DNA of 64,000 nt, from the NCBI GenBank assembly GCA_039024435.1, contig JBCCQH010000002.1, forward strand, positions 117,030-181,029. The letters are read 5' to 3'. Under the pieces are notes generated by a model. That model was not told where the DNA came from. It was given only the letters and a program-made list of their open reading frames with translations, and made no database searches. The DNA comes from JBCCQH01 sp039024435 (GTDB lineage Bacteria; Bacteroidota; Bacteroidia; J057; JADKCL01). A program made the translations under genes and the position numbers. Shown here one piece after another: positions 47,350 through 57,465 of the stretch (its first letter is position 1; every line of letters starts with the position of its first letter).

Positions 47350-48735
47350 TTGAGACACTCTGTCATCTGCGTCTTTATTGGCGTGCTCTACATGTTTCTT
47401 TTGGCATCGTGTAAGCCTGGATACACGACTGCCGATGAGGATTTTTCGCTTCTTCAAGCCTATCATGCAGCGCTGGTTGACGCGGAGGAAGAGGCTGGTA
47501 ACACCCTTAAAAGCTCGGTTTATCTGGACTATTCCAGCAGTATGCCGCAAGCATTGAACCAGAACTACGATTTGTTTACGGAGATGCTGACCATACTGGA
47601 AGAGGACAAGACCCGGTTTTACCGGGTTGGTGACCAAGAACCCTACGCAATCAATCGGGCAGAAATCCTCACCAATCCAAGCCACGTCAATTATGCGTTT
47701 AACATTGACAACTTTGGCACCAATGCTTCCCTTTTGCGGCAAGCTGTATCATTGGCGGTGCGGGACATGGACCAGGAATCTCTCTTTATCACCGATTTTG
47801 AACTCATCGAACCCAGAGGTGAGGTAACCCGTCCCAATTGCAATGGTATCAATGAATCCACGCCAATCGATGTCTCAAACTGGGCAGTCAGTCCGTTTGC
47901 GAAATGGTTAGCGGCGGGGCACTCGATTGATGTGTTCTCGGCACCTTTTCGTCAAGAGGGATACAACAAGAAGGCAAACACGTCGGTCTCTCAGGACCAA
48001 TTTCTTTTCTTCCTCTTCTTTACTCCACGTGGCCGAAGTAACTCAATGATTGCAAAGTGTTTTGAGCGCGGTCTGGTTCGTGGTGATGTGGCCCACCTGA
48101 ACTTTGGTACGCAGGAGTACAAGTTACGCAAAGACTACGGTAACAAATCGGCCCAGGAAAAGGGACTAGGAAGTGAGATTGAATTCGAAGAATACTTCGA
48201 AAACGAAGGTTTTGAGTACTATCAAGTGCTCCGCTCCGATCTGGTTACCAGCTTGGAATATGAGGAATTTTCCGCCGAGCGAAAGCTGCTGGAGGGGCTC
48301 ACCCTCGAAAGCAAGATGCAGTGCTTTGCTACTCCCCAACTTGACATCAAGGTGACGGATATCACCAAGACCTACGCGCAGTTGCTTGAAACCTATATCA
48401 ACCAGGAAGAACTGCCCGAGAAAATAGAAACGGATGGGGTAGCGGTCGACGAGCTGTTTCAACTGAAGGATCGGGAGGGTAAAATCTCGGTCCACGTGTC
48501 CAATCCGGGACTGATCCCACCGAGATCAAGCTTTTACCAGATTGAGATCAGCCTGGTTGGCGAGCCTGCTGAACTGCCCGATGCCAATATGAGAAAATAC
48601 CTGACCTGGAAAGACAAGATCTTTTCGAGTTGCATGCCGGTCAATTCCCTTTACGGCAGCCTGAAGGAGGCGATGTCGCGTACGCAGCTGCCGCAAGACC
48701 GAATCTTCACCTACTACTTGGAATTAATTGATTGA
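47350..48735 (+). CDS. VWA-type lipoprotein of locus B (461 aa)
   Basis: The start is TTG at 47350; the only nearby ATG (42 bp on) would leave too short a signal peptide. A lipobox MFLLASC gives a lipidated Cys at about residue 21. The VWA-like domain shows the full MIDAS strand VYLDYSSSMPQA (DxSxS, about 57-68) and LFITDFELIEP (about 150) in place of LITDG. It matches the N-terminal two thirds of the locus A fusion protein (6165-7844), which has the same lipobox-MIDAS order. First gene of the operon; the 138 aa membrane protein follows after 3 bp. Probably on the periplasmic face or the outer membrane. Confidence 0.82.
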   Translation: MRHSVICVFIGVLYMFLLASCKPGYTTADEDFSLLQAYHAALVDAEEEAGNTLKSSVYLDYSSSMPQALNQNYDLFTEMLTILEEDKTRFYRVGDQEPYAINRAEILTNPSHVNYAFNIDNFGTNASLLRQAVSLAVRDMDQESLFITDFELIEPRGEVTRPNCNGINESTPIDVSNWAVSPFAKWLAAGHSIDVFSAPFRQEGYNKKANTSVSQDQFLFFLFFTPRGRSNSMIAKCFERGLVRGDVAHLNFGTQEYKLRKDYGNKSAQEKGLGSEIEFEEYFENEGFEYYQVLRSDLVTSLEYEEFSAERKLLEGLTLESKMQCFATPQLDIKVTDITKTYAQLLETYINQEELPEKIETDGVAVDELFQLKDREGKISVHVSNPGLIPPRSSFYQIEISLVGEPAELPDANMRKYLTWKDKIFSSCMPVNSLYGSLKEAMSRTQLPQDRIFTYYLELID

Positions 48736-48738
48736 GTT

Positions 48739-49155
48739 ATGTTTGATATCGAATATTTCCCCTTTTCCGATATGCTTACCGGTTCCAATGCAGAAGCGGA
48801 AGCGGCGATCGGAGACTTTACGGTGCTGTCCCTGATTGCGATCATCATCATTGAGTTGATTTTTTTGATCGGGATCGCTTCGGTCAGTTGGGAAAGCGGT
48901 GACTCGCCCCGCGACCCCCGCAAGCGGCAGACCATCTTCTATTCCAGCCTGGGCCTGATCGCAGTGGTGATGCTGCTGTTCATTTTTGGCATGCGCGACC
49001 TTTTCACGAAGTCACGCCACGTTTCCGATTTCTACACCCGCGCGGCAATTGTCGGCCCAATTCTGTTGGCTGGATTTTTCGGCCTCAATTACCTCTTGGG
49101 AAAGTTTGCTTTTCCATCCACCAAACTGGGCTCCATTTTTGGGGGCCGCAACTGA
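48739..49155 (+). CDS. Three-helix membrane protein of locus B (138 aa)
   Basis: Three membrane helices (SLIAIIIIELIFLIGIAS, about 30-47; SSLGLIAVVMLLFIFGM, about 73-90; AIVGPILLAGFFGLNYLL, about 107-124), with short charged loops and a basic C-terminus. Loop lengths mirror the C-terminal region of the locus A VWA protein, where the same three-helix unit is fused to the VWA part. Inner membrane; likely binds the VWA lipoprotein. Starts 3 bp after it and 18 bp before the tubulin-like gene. Confidence 0.8.
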   Translation: MFDIEYFPFSDMLTGSNAEAEAAIGDFTVLSLIAIIIIELIFLIGIASVSWESGDSPRDPRKRQTIFYSSLGLIAVVMLLFIFGMRDLFTKSRHVSDFYTRAAIVGPILLAGFFGLNYLLGKFAFPSTKLGSIFGGRN

Positions 49156-49173
49156 GCCTAACTTCATCCAACT

Positions 49174-50832
49174 ATGAACAAAGAATTTTTCTTGATCGCC
49201 ATTGGGGGGACGGGAATGCGTTGCCTCGAATCGTTTATCCATCTATGCTCCATTGGCATGTTTGACCGGCAAACGATCAATGTGCTGGCCATTGATACCG
49301 ACTTCAACAACGGGAACCTGGAAAGGACCCGCAATCTGATCGAAAACTATGTCAATCTGAAAAAAGACGCGAATGGAGAGCAACAGGCACTCCAGGATTC
49401 TTTTTTCTCGGCCATTGTCAATTACTTCGAGTTCACCCCAGAATATACCGGCAACCGGGCCAACTTTCGGGAGATCAGCCGCAGTACGGGACAACCCGAA
49501 GCCACCAAGCGGCAGAATCAGGTCATCGCCAATCTGTTGATGGATCCCGCGACGCAAAACTTCAACCTCAGCCACGGCTACCGCGGCCAGACCCATCTGG
49601 GCTCCCACTTGATGTACCACGCCATCAAAAGTGAGCTATACGAAGTCGATCACGGCTTCAAACGCCCCGCGGAAAACAGCATCGTCCGCTTTATCGATCG
49701 CCTCAAATCGAATGGTGAGGGCGCCAAGGTCTTCATCATGGGCTCGATCTTCGGGGGAACAGGTGCTTCCTCCATTCCGATTATCCCGCGCGCATTCCGC
49801 GATGCTTTGAAAGTACTGGACAGCAGTGAAGAACTCAACCCGCTTTACGGTGCAACCCTCCTGACCAACTACTTCGGCTTCACCAAGCCCAAAGGTGCCC
49901 AACTGCGCGAGCAGCACGTCATCGCGGACTCAGGTCGCTTCGCTCTGAATAGCCAGGCGGCCCTGAAGTTTTACAATGCCGACAAAACGGTACGGAAATA
50001 CTACTGCCGCCTCTACCACGTGGGCTGGCCGGGCCTGACCTACGACTACGACAAGAGTGAGTTGCGCCAGCAAAACAAGGCGCCAGAAGGCACTACCACC
50101 ACCGGCGGAAAGCATCAACGCAATCCCGCCCACGTGATCGAGCTGATGTGCGCCACCGCAGCGATGCATTTCTTCTACGACAAGAAGATCGATATCGTAA
50201 CCCCCTTGCAGCAGGTCTACCGCAGCATCGACTACGAGCCCTCCTCGGAGTCCATCACCTTCGAATTTGTGGACTTCGTCGCAAATGCCGATGTCCACAA
50301 ATTCAAGCGTAAGCTTTCCGCCTTTGCCGTATTCGCGATCATGATCCAGAACGACTTCAATGGCCGCACCAAAGGATTGCTCAAGAACCTGGAACGCTCT
50401 TACGCGGAATTTTTGGGCAAGTACGGGTACGACAAGCTCAGCGATGAGGCCGTGGAGCCACTGGATGCCTTGCTTTCCGCCTTCATCTTTCACTACACCA
50501 ACGATAACGTGTTTTCCAATTGGCTCCAGCAAGTGCAGGTTTCTACCCGCCAGCCCGGATTCCTGGATTTCAACAACGACATCTACGCGAAGAGCTCATC
50601 TACGCTGCAAAGGGCGAATTACAGCCGCTTGTGGCAGAATTCAGAGAATCACTTCCCATCCAGCGGAGGTTTTATGAAGAGGTTGATGGGAAGTAAGCCA
50701 TTTGAAAGTTTCATCACCGCATTTCGCAGCGAAAGTAAACTCGCCCCCGAGGGAGATATCAATAAACGGGTAGAATTCCTCGCGAACCACATTTACCGCA
50801 CGATCGACGCCCTCCACAACATCAAAAAATAA
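49174..50832 (+). CDS. Tubulin/FtsZ-like protein of locus B (552 aa)
   Basis: The N-terminus KEFFLIAIGGTGMRCLESF is the tubulin-type T1 loop, NVLAIDTDFNNGN (about 30-42) the acidic nucleotide-base region, and FIMGSIFGGTGASSIPII (about 188-205) the T4 signature GGTGxx. Similar length and layout to the locus A protein at 4564-6168 but clearly diverged. No membrane helix. A canonical NxDxxD catalytic loop was not seen, so GTP hydrolysis may differ from FtsZ. Followed after 5 bp by the actin-like ATPase gene, the same order as locus A. Filament formation is a prediction only. Confidence 0.86.
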   Translation: MNKEFFLIAIGGTGMRCLESFIHLCSIGMFDRQTINVLAIDTDFNNGNLERTRNLIENYVNLKKDANGEQQALQDSFFSAIVNYFEFTPEYTGNRANFREISRSTGQPEATKRQNQVIANLLMDPATQNFNLSHGYRGQTHLGSHLMYHAIKSELYEVDHGFKRPAENSIVRFIDRLKSNGEGAKVFIMGSIFGGTGASSIPIIPRAFRDALKVLDSSEELNPLYGATLLTNYFGFTKPKGAQLREQHVIADSGRFALNSQAALKFYNADKTVRKYYCRLYHVGWPGLTYDYDKSELRQQNKAPEGTTTTGGKHQRNPAHVIELMCATAAMHFFYDKKIDIVTPLQQVYRSIDYEPSSESITFEFVDFVANADVHKFKRKLSAFAVFAIMIQNDFNGRTKGLLKNLERSYAEFLGKYGYDKLSDEAVEPLDALLSAFIFHYTNDNVFSNWLQQVQVSTRQPGFLDFNNDIYAKSSSTLQRANYSRLWQNSENHFPSSGGFMKRLMGSKPFESFITAFRSESKLAPEGDINKRVEFLANHIYRTIDALHNIKK

Positions 50833-50837
50833 CGGCC

Positions 50838-53800
50838 ATGAGCGAAAAATATCCCCTTTTGAACCCCACGCGTTACGGTTTTGCCGGTGTGATTGCTGGT
50901 GATCGGGGTGAATGGAAAGAACTGACCGGGGTCGAAGAGTTTATCGACAACCTGGCCACCGGTGACATCGATACCGAAATCGAAGACGATGAAATCCACC
51001 GCGTCATTTCCGGAATCCCGTCTCCCTGGGCGCGGGCAGTCATTTTCCGCTACGCGCTGAACCACGATCCCACCAACAATGCACGTCCCTCTGGATTGGC
51101 CCGCTATTTCCAAAGCTTGCAGGACGAGTGGAAAGGCCTCATGGCTTGCATAGCGCTAAATCATGACAAGATCCGTACCGAGAAGATATTTCTCGAATAC
51201 TCGGATGTCGATGATGCGGACTTCAGTTTCTACGAAGTGCGCGGAGCGATGGGCGCCTTGCTGCTGGAGGACCGCTACTACTGGACCAATCCAGTCATCA
51301 AAGGAGAACACACGCCGTTTTTGCAAGCCATCTTTTTCGAATCCAAGTTCGACGAAGAAAACCCTCAGATTCTGATTGGTGCAACCTCGCCGTTTACCCT
51401 GTTCTTTACCCCGCCCAAAATCGAGGGTGACGTACAGTTTTTCGACAAGCACCGTGGCCGCTTTACCTCTCCTTTGTCGACCGAACTCACCGAAAAACAA
51501 CTCCAGTCGATCTACGACTACGCCCGCTACATCAGCGATCACCTGGAGCAATTCCAAAAGCAATTCAAGCACGACGACTACGGAGACCTTGACCTGGGCC
51601 TGATCGCGGGCTTCCTGGAGCGTTTCCAGCGCGAGATCAAGGAATACGTGGGCAAGATGCGCCAAAAAGGCAATCGCAAATTCAAACTGAAAGAAAAAGG
51701 GCTGTTCAGTACCAATACTGACTTCCAGGCCCCCTTCGACATCATTCTCAACGCCGAAGCAAAAGTCTATCAAGACGAGCGCGGCCAGTTCTGGATCGAT
51801 TCGGCGGAAGGACGCAAAGAAGTGATCATCAACGATCTTATGATGAACCCCGACAACGAATTGATTCAGGTCGGATTTACGGAGTATGAATCCCCTGAGC
51901 GCTGCGCGGCGCACCTGCTTCAGGCGGAGGAATTCTACTACGCGCTGCCTTTATCGAAGATCGGACTCAAAACTTTCCAAAAAGACCTGAGTAAGATGCT
52001 CCTTGGCGAGCAGGATGAGCACTCCTCCCTGTTCGCGAGGTTGACCGACCGAGGCAAGACTGAGATTGTGGCCACTCTGCAACTCAAAGTTTACATTGAT
52101 GAGAAGGGGATCGAATCCGAGCTTTATCCTACCCCTAAGACCTATAAAACTCGGCTCATCAACGATGACCGCATCATTGTGTGGCCAGACTTTGTGAGTC
52201 GTGAAGGACTTTGGAAGGACTATTACCTTTACTCAGAATTGCCCCATGATACCACCGGTGAAGTAAGAGCGTTCCCGTTCCTGCTCGACGTCGAGGGAGG
52301 GGTGATCCGTGAAAATGAGGCGGGAGAATTTGAATACGCCTTTCCTACGAAGAAAGATGATCTAAACGCGCCAAAACAGCAAAATCACGAGGTCATTATC
52401 CCGCAGCCTCGAGAGTCCAGCGAGGCGGTGTCCTACGAGATTTACCGTTCGGACTCACCTTTTATTGGGGTAGAATTCCGACTGGGTGCTTCCGATAACC
52501 CCAATTTGGGGGGATTTTTGGTTGGCAAGTTTGATGACAAAAATGATTTTGCCTTTCACAACCACGATATATCGCCGCCTCTGCGTCCCGCAACCATTGG
52601 GTTTGACTTCGGCAGTAACAATACCTGCATCGGCGTCGCACGGGAAGGCTATGAGCCGCAGTTGGTGGAGTTTCACAATCGCAGGAGGGTCTTGCTGGGC
52701 AGTGACATCCACGACGAAGACAAGAAGCTGGACGCGAAGCCGCACGAACTCTTCTTCTTTCAAAAGGAGTTCGTCGCAGGCAAGATGCGCTCCATGATGA
52801 AGGTCCACCACGATTCGCGCCTGAACGATCCCAAATTGGATGTACGGAAGGTTGTCCTGGGTGGCTTCACGATCTTCGAGAAAAACGTCCCGGTTTTGCG
52901 CCCAGCGGTCAATTCTAAGTACGAGTTCGAAATTGACCTCAAAGGGGGCCTCTCCAAGATCAAGTACAATATGAAGTGGGCCGGGATCTCCCAGGTCAAG
53001 GAAAATGGCTACAAGTACGGCTTCATTCAAGTGCTTTGGCTCATGATCAATGCCGAACTCTTCTGGCAAAGCTACTACCCGGAAAAGCTTGCCTGGGCCT
53101 ACCCAGCGGCATTTACGAGTTCCTTGCGGGCGAATTACCGCAGCATGTGGGAGGAGATCATTCCGGTGATTGAACCGACCCAGGAGTACGGTGGCAATTC
53201 AATCGTCAACATTCACTCCAAAACGGAGACCGAAGCGGTGGCTAACTTTGCCTCGAACTCCCGATTGGCTGGTTTGTCTCCGGGTACTGGGGAGATCACA
53301 ATCGGATTTGACGTGGGGGGATCAACGACGGATATTCTCCTTTTGGTCAACCGGCGAGGAAAAAATCACCTGATTCGGCAGAGTTCTGTGCTGATTGCGG
53401 CAGACCCACTATCGCGGGCGATGAAAACATCGCAGTATATCCGTGACGCTTTGCAAGATTTCGTTCTGGTGGACCGCGGCATAAATGTCTTTGGAATTAC
53501 CCGTGATCGCAACAATCGATTGGATGAGCAGACCGGGGCCTACTTTGCAAACACTGTCTTTGACCGGCTCAATGAAGAGCAAATGAAGCGGCTCTATCTG
53601 AAGTTCTTCAGCACGGAGGATCGCCGCCTGTTTACGATTACCTCCTATCTATCGGGCATCCTGCTTTATTACAGCGGGCAGTTGATGGCTGAAGTACTCC
53701 AAGGAACTGAATTTGACAATCTTCGCCGTGCACGCCTTGCATTCTTCGGTAAGGGAGGCAATATCTTCAACTGGATCATGACAGTCAACAATGGCTCGGG

Positions 53801-54422
53801 TGCAGCGGAAGAGTTTTACCGGGCCTGTTTCATTGGCGGTTTGTTCGGTCCGGATGATGCCGGAAAGACCAAGGAGGACATCAAATTTCCCAAAAATTCT
53901 GCCGCCAATTCTTCGGTTAAATCAACCGTAAAGCAAAGTGATATTGCAGTTGTTTCTGATTACAAAACCAATTTCGAATCCAACAAAACAGAAGTCGCTT
54001 TTGGTTTAGCCCAGGAGTCAAGTATCGATCAGCCCGATGCGAATGGCAGTTCTGTCGACATCATTGGGGAGCAGGGCTATACCTACCAAGGGAAGAAAAT
54101 GGACTGGAATTCGCATGTTCACTCGGATCAACTGAAAGGTCTGGATGATACATTCATGATCCCTGCGACCTTTCCACGCTTGGAGCATTTCATTGATATC
54201 CTCTATGATTTCGTGGTAAAATTTGATAGCCGGAGTGCAGATATGATTCGCAATGCTGTGTCTTACGACATGGGGCCGTTCCGCGATTTCATAAAAAAGG
54301 AAGTCGATCCGTATAAAGAGGCGGCGAGGCATGAGGCAAGCTTTGATTTCAAGGCGTCCCTGTTTGTTCTGGAGGGCATGTACATACTGGAAAAAGTAAT
54401 CATGGCGAAGTGCATGAAATAA
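50838..54422 (+). CDS. Hsp70/actin-like ATPase protein of locus B (1194 aa)
   Basis: Homologue of the 1204-residue locus A protein with the same layout: an N-terminal region with IPSPWARAVIFRYAL (about 58-72) and a DEWKGLMACIAL helix, then an ASKHA-type ATPase. Phosphate-1 IGFDFGSNNTCIGVA is near 587, phosphate-2 IGFDVGGSTTDILLL near 819 and the adenosine motif FFGKGGNIFNW near 967. No signal or membrane helix. The last 250 residues are unfamiliar. It lies between the tubulin-like and pseudokinase-like genes with 5 and 4 bp spacings. ATP binding is very likely; the mechanical role is inference. Confidence 0.88.
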   Translation: MSEKYPLLNPTRYGFAGVIAGDRGEWKELTGVEEFIDNLATGDIDTEIEDDEIHRVISGIPSPWARAVIFRYALNHDPTNNARPSGLARYFQSLQDEWKGLMACIALNHDKIRTEKIFLEYSDVDDADFSFYEVRGAMGALLLEDRYYWTNPVIKGEHTPFLQAIFFESKFDEENPQILIGATSPFTLFFTPPKIEGDVQFFDKHRGRFTSPLSTELTEKQLQSIYDYARYISDHLEQFQKQFKHDDYGDLDLGLIAGFLERFQREIKEYVGKMRQKGNRKFKLKEKGLFSTNTDFQAPFDIILNAEAKVYQDERGQFWIDSAEGRKEVIINDLMMNPDNELIQVGFTEYESPERCAAHLLQAEEFYYALPLSKIGLKTFQKDLSKMLLGEQDEHSSLFARLTDRGKTEIVATLQLKVYIDEKGIESELYPTPKTYKTRLINDDRIIVWPDFVSREGLWKDYYLYSELPHDTTGEVRAFPFLLDVEGGVIRENEAGEFEYAFPTKKDDLNAPKQQNHEVIIPQPRESSEAVSYEIYRSDSPFIGVEFRLGASDNPNLGGFLVGKFDDKNDFAFHNHDISPPLRPATIGFDFGSNNTCIGVAREGYEPQLVEFHNRRRVLLGSDIHDEDKKLDAKPHELFFFQKEFVAGKMRSMMKVHHDSRLNDPKLDVRKVVLGGFTIFEKNVPVLRPAVNSKYEFEIDLKGGLSKIKYNMKWAGISQVKENGYKYGFIQVLWLMINAELFWQSYYPEKLAWAYPAAFTSSLRANYRSMWEEIIPVIEPTQEYGGNSIVNIHSKTETEAVANFASNSRLAGLSPGTGEITIGFDVGGSTTDILLLVNRRGKNHLIRQSSVLIAADPLSRAMKTSQYIRDALQDFVLVDRGINVFGITRDRNNRLDEQTGAYFANTVFDRLNEEQMKRLYLKFFSTEDRRLFTITSYLSGILLYYSGQLMAEVLQGTEFDNLRRARLAFFGKGGNIFNWIMTVNNGSGAAEEFYRACFIGGLFGPDDAGKTKEDIKFPKNSAANSSVKSTVKQSDIAVVSDYKTNFESNKTEVAFGLAQESSIDQPDANGSSVDIIGEQGYTYQGKKMDWNSHVHSDQLKGLDDTFMIPATFPRLEHFIDILYDFVVKFDSRSADMIRNAVSYDMGPFRDFIKKEVDPYKEAARHEASFDFKASLFVLEGMYILEKVIMAKCMK

Positions 54423-54426
54423 TGGG

Positions 54427-57400
54427 ATGATTGCGGTTGTTTCCATGATCGACCAATTGTACGCGGCAAGTTTCTCTTCGGAAAAATTGTCGCCGACGAT
54501 GGTATTGCACGCTCAGGACGCTGCCAGTGCATTGCAGGATGCAAATGGTCCTTTGTTGCATTGCGTTACGAGCGAGAGTTCCTGGAACGAAGACAAGCTG
54601 AAGGTGATGTTTCCTCAGCTTGAGGCACCGGGATATTTAGAAATCCCGTTTGTCGAAGCTGCTCGTCGTGGGCTGCGCAGTGAAGGTTTTGTTACCGCAT
54701 CGCAACAACCGATTTTGGAAACTTTTGACCGCCATGCTTACGTTTACATTGGCGGCATCAAGCGCAAGCTGAACCGCCGCGGGCGGCTCGGCCTGATCGA
54801 GTGGATTGAACAAAGGGCGCTGGCGCACTTTTCAAAGAAGTTTGCCTACTCCACGCGCATGCTGCGTGATGAGATCTCTCTGGTGGCCAGCTCACAATGG
54901 TTTCCCAAGTTGATGGATGGAGAATATGAACTCTCTGTCAATCTCCGGGGGCGCGTTGAAAGCTTTGATATTTTTAGGGAGTACCAGGGTTGGACTGACA
55001 ATTTTGCTGCGCAAGCCGAGGGTATCTTGACCGGTAAATGGGCTGCTCCCTTCGGCAGGGTTGCGCGTGAGGCGGAAGTCCGGCGCGCATTCAGAAGCCT
55101 AGCGAATGAAGACGAAGCACCACAAGTGATCGGAAATTCCCGCCGCAAGGAATCCGCGGATGCCGAATTGCTCATCGCGGGCCTGCTGGCCATTTACGAA
55201 CGCGAGCAATCGAAATTTTCTGATCCGTACCGCGCCGATTTGATAGACCAACTGAACCATGCGGGTACGGTCGAGCAGATCGCATCGGCTCCCTTGAGCT
55301 TCCCCAAGGACTTCCGGAGCAACGATGCCCTGCAAACCCAGTGGGAAAAAGAGGCCCTTGAAGCCTTGGAAGTCGAGGTTGGGCTTTTCCGATCAGAAGC
55401 CCAGATCATTCGGGAAACCCAAGGGGACCGGGAATTTCTGGAGCACGTCCGCAAAACCAAGCAATGGGGCTGGGAAACCCCCTATCCCGACATCTACGAA
55501 CAATGGGAAGAAGCAATTCACCGCAAAGTAGCGGCGCAATTTCTTAGGGAGGCAATGGGGCGCCCCCACGGCCCCAGTGGCCTGCTGGGTGATTCGGAGG
55601 AAATGGCCTTGGCTTTGATTGATACTTCTCTTCCCCAAGCGTTGCATCAGGATTTGCTCGCAAAATGCCTCGCCACCTGGGAATCTTTGAATACCGAAGT
55701 TGAGCAATTGCGTGTCCAGGCGGCCGGATACTTGGCGCAGAACGACCTGGCCGAATACAAACGGTTCGAGGCCACTGTCAGGGAAAACGGATGGAAAAAT
55801 CCGCTGTCCGACCTACTGGACCGCTACGTTACCGAGCGTTCCGGTCAAGTCCTTGATGCGTGGCGGGACAAAGTCTGGGCGGCTTACGGCACAAATGGGG
55901 AATTGGCGGCCTCCGCTTTGAATATGTCCTTGCAGTTGCGGGAATTTGCTGTGGATCCCGAGTTGAAGCGCTCGATTCGTGAGCGGCTGGAAGGCATTCG
56001 GGTGGAAATTGAGGCGCAAGTGAAGCGTTTGCGCGCCGCAGCGGATGGGCACTTATCCAAGAAAGAGGAAACTCAGTTCTGGGACGCGGTGCACAAAGCG
56101 GTCTCGCCCTGGCCATTTGTCGCCGCGATCGCGCGGTGGTACCGGGCGCGGCTGGTCGCGGAATTGGATGCGCAAGGCAGGTTTACCGCGGGGGATGAAG
56201 CCGTACAAGCGCGCGTCGCTGCGGCTCACGGGTTGACCGAAGCCGAACGGGCGGTCTTGGCCGAGCGGGCCAAAGATCAGGAATCGGAAGTCCTTTCCTG
56301 GGCCGAAGACCAGATAGAACGTGGGGCTCGGTTGGCGGAGAAACGCGACGCTGAGGCGTTGGCGGAAATGGAGGCGGAAATGCGGCGGGCCGGATGGCAG
56401 CACTTTGTCGTTCCCGAGATTGCGGAGGAAGTTCAGGAATCTACCCCCCCAGCGATCAACGATGATCCGCGCGAAGGAGCCCCGCGAGATGAAGCAGATT
56501 CTGCCCGCAACCGGTCCGATGCCGATGCATCCGAAGACCCCAAGCCTCAACCAGAAGAAGATATTTTCGAAATCGATGATGAGCCCATGGTATTTTGTCC
56601 GCCAAGAGAAGGTGAAGAACCGATCGCACAAGGATACTTTACTGATTTGTATCGGGAGAGTGAGAAAACATTGATTGTCCGATATCGGCCGGTGGAAACG
56701 GGGAATTCGAAGCAAGACGCACGCGAAACACAAAACAAAGAGGATTACAACGCCCACGATGAATTTGAAATTGAACACGAGCGGCTCTGTGGACTATATG
56801 CAAATGATAGTGAAGTAAGCGTATCAGAATTTTTGGCGGGGAAGAAGTGTGAATACCGATTGGAATTCGCACGAATTGGATGGAAAACGATTCAGGAAAA
56901 TGATGGTTCGATCAAGCAGGCCGATGTCGACAAACTCGACGATCTGAATGGGCACTTGTTGAATGCCGTGGAAAATGCGAGCAAGACTTTAAACGTCAAG
57001 GGGATCAACTGCTTGCATCCAGGGAGTTTTTTATTCTATTCTCCCGATGGGGGTATCTCCTTTACCAGGGCAATTTTATGGACAATTGGACCGAAGGAAC
57101 CGATATTCAAACCCAACAGCGCGGCAATCAAAAAATTTGGCAGAAAATACCTGTTCTCAAATGCTGACGTCTACAATGCCAAAAATAAAAATGATGTTTA
57201 CGCCCTCACCAAGATTTTTTTACATCTCACTCGACACTTGCGCAAATGGGACAAAAAGCGATCCGAATTAAAGCGACTGATCAAGGGTCCCCCCTACGAC
57301 TCCCTTCCTGAAGATATAGCGGATTACCGAAAATGTCTGGAACGGCTGCTCCATCCGAGACGTATCCGTCTCAAACGGTTCTTGGAGGACAAAAGACGCG

Positions 57401-57450
57401 ATCTGGGGTTTAACCTCGTTCGAATCATCACACTGAAATGGCTCAATTGA
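54427..57450 (+). CDS. Helical protein with C-terminal pseudokinase-like domain
   Basis: 1007 residues. Residues 1-650 are mostly helical and Glu/Arg/Ala-rich, with coiled-coil character near 560-660; a Pro/Asp/Glu linker follows (about 660-725). From about 730 the order of strands and helices resembles a protein kinase: QGYFTDLY (Gly-loop-like), TLIVRYRP (beta3, Arg for Lys), HDEFEIEHERL (helix C with Glu), GINCLHPGSFLFYSPDGG (catalytic-loop position, HRD Asp absent), KNDVYALTKIF (helix F) and YRKCLERLLHPRRIRLKRFLED (helices H and I). The missing Lys, HRD Asp and DFG point to an inactive pseudokinase. No membrane segment. Spacing of 4 and 15 bp ties it to locus B. Confidence 0.72.
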   Translation: MIAVVSMIDQLYAASFSSEKLSPTMVLHAQDAASALQDANGPLLHCVTSESSWNEDKLKVMFPQLEAPGYLEIPFVEAARRGLRSEGFVTASQQPILETFDRHAYVYIGGIKRKLNRRGRLGLIEWIEQRALAHFSKKFAYSTRMLRDEISLVASSQWFPKLMDGEYELSVNLRGRVESFDIFREYQGWTDNFAAQAEGILTGKWAAPFGRVAREAEVRRAFRSLANEDEAPQVIGNSRRKESADAELLIAGLLAIYEREQSKFSDPYRADLIDQLNHAGTVEQIASAPLSFPKDFRSNDALQTQWEKEALEALEVEVGLFRSEAQIIRETQGDREFLEHVRKTKQWGWETPYPDIYEQWEEAIHRKVAAQFLREAMGRPHGPSGLLGDSEEMALALIDTSLPQALHQDLLAKCLATWESLNTEVEQLRVQAAGYLAQNDLAEYKRFEATVRENGWKNPLSDLLDRYVTERSGQVLDAWRDKVWAAYGTNGELAASALNMSLQLREFAVDPELKRSIRERLEGIRVEIEAQVKRLRAAADGHLSKKEETQFWDAVHKAVSPWPFVAAIARWYRARLVAELDAQGRFTAGDEAVQARVAAAHGLTEAERAVLAERAKDQESEVLSWAEDQIERGARLAEKRDAEALAEMEAEMRRAGWQHFVVPEIAEEVQESTPPAINDDPREGAPRDEADSARNRSDADASEDPKPQPEEDIFEIDDEPMVFCPPREGEEPIAQGYFTDLYRESEKTLIVRYRPVETGNSKQDARETQNKEDYNAHDEFEIEHERLCGLYANDSEVSVSEFLAGKKCEYRLEFARIGWKTIQENDGSIKQADVDKLDDLNGHLLNAVENASKTLNVKGINCLHPGSFLFYSPDGGISFTRAILWTIGPKEPIFKPNSAAIKKFGRKYLFSNADVYNAKNKNDVYALTKIFLHLTRHLRKWDKKRSELKRLIKGPPYDSLPEDIADYRKCLERLLHPRRIRLKRFLEDKRRDLGFNLVRIITLKWLN

Positions 57451-57465
57451 AAATTAATACGCACT

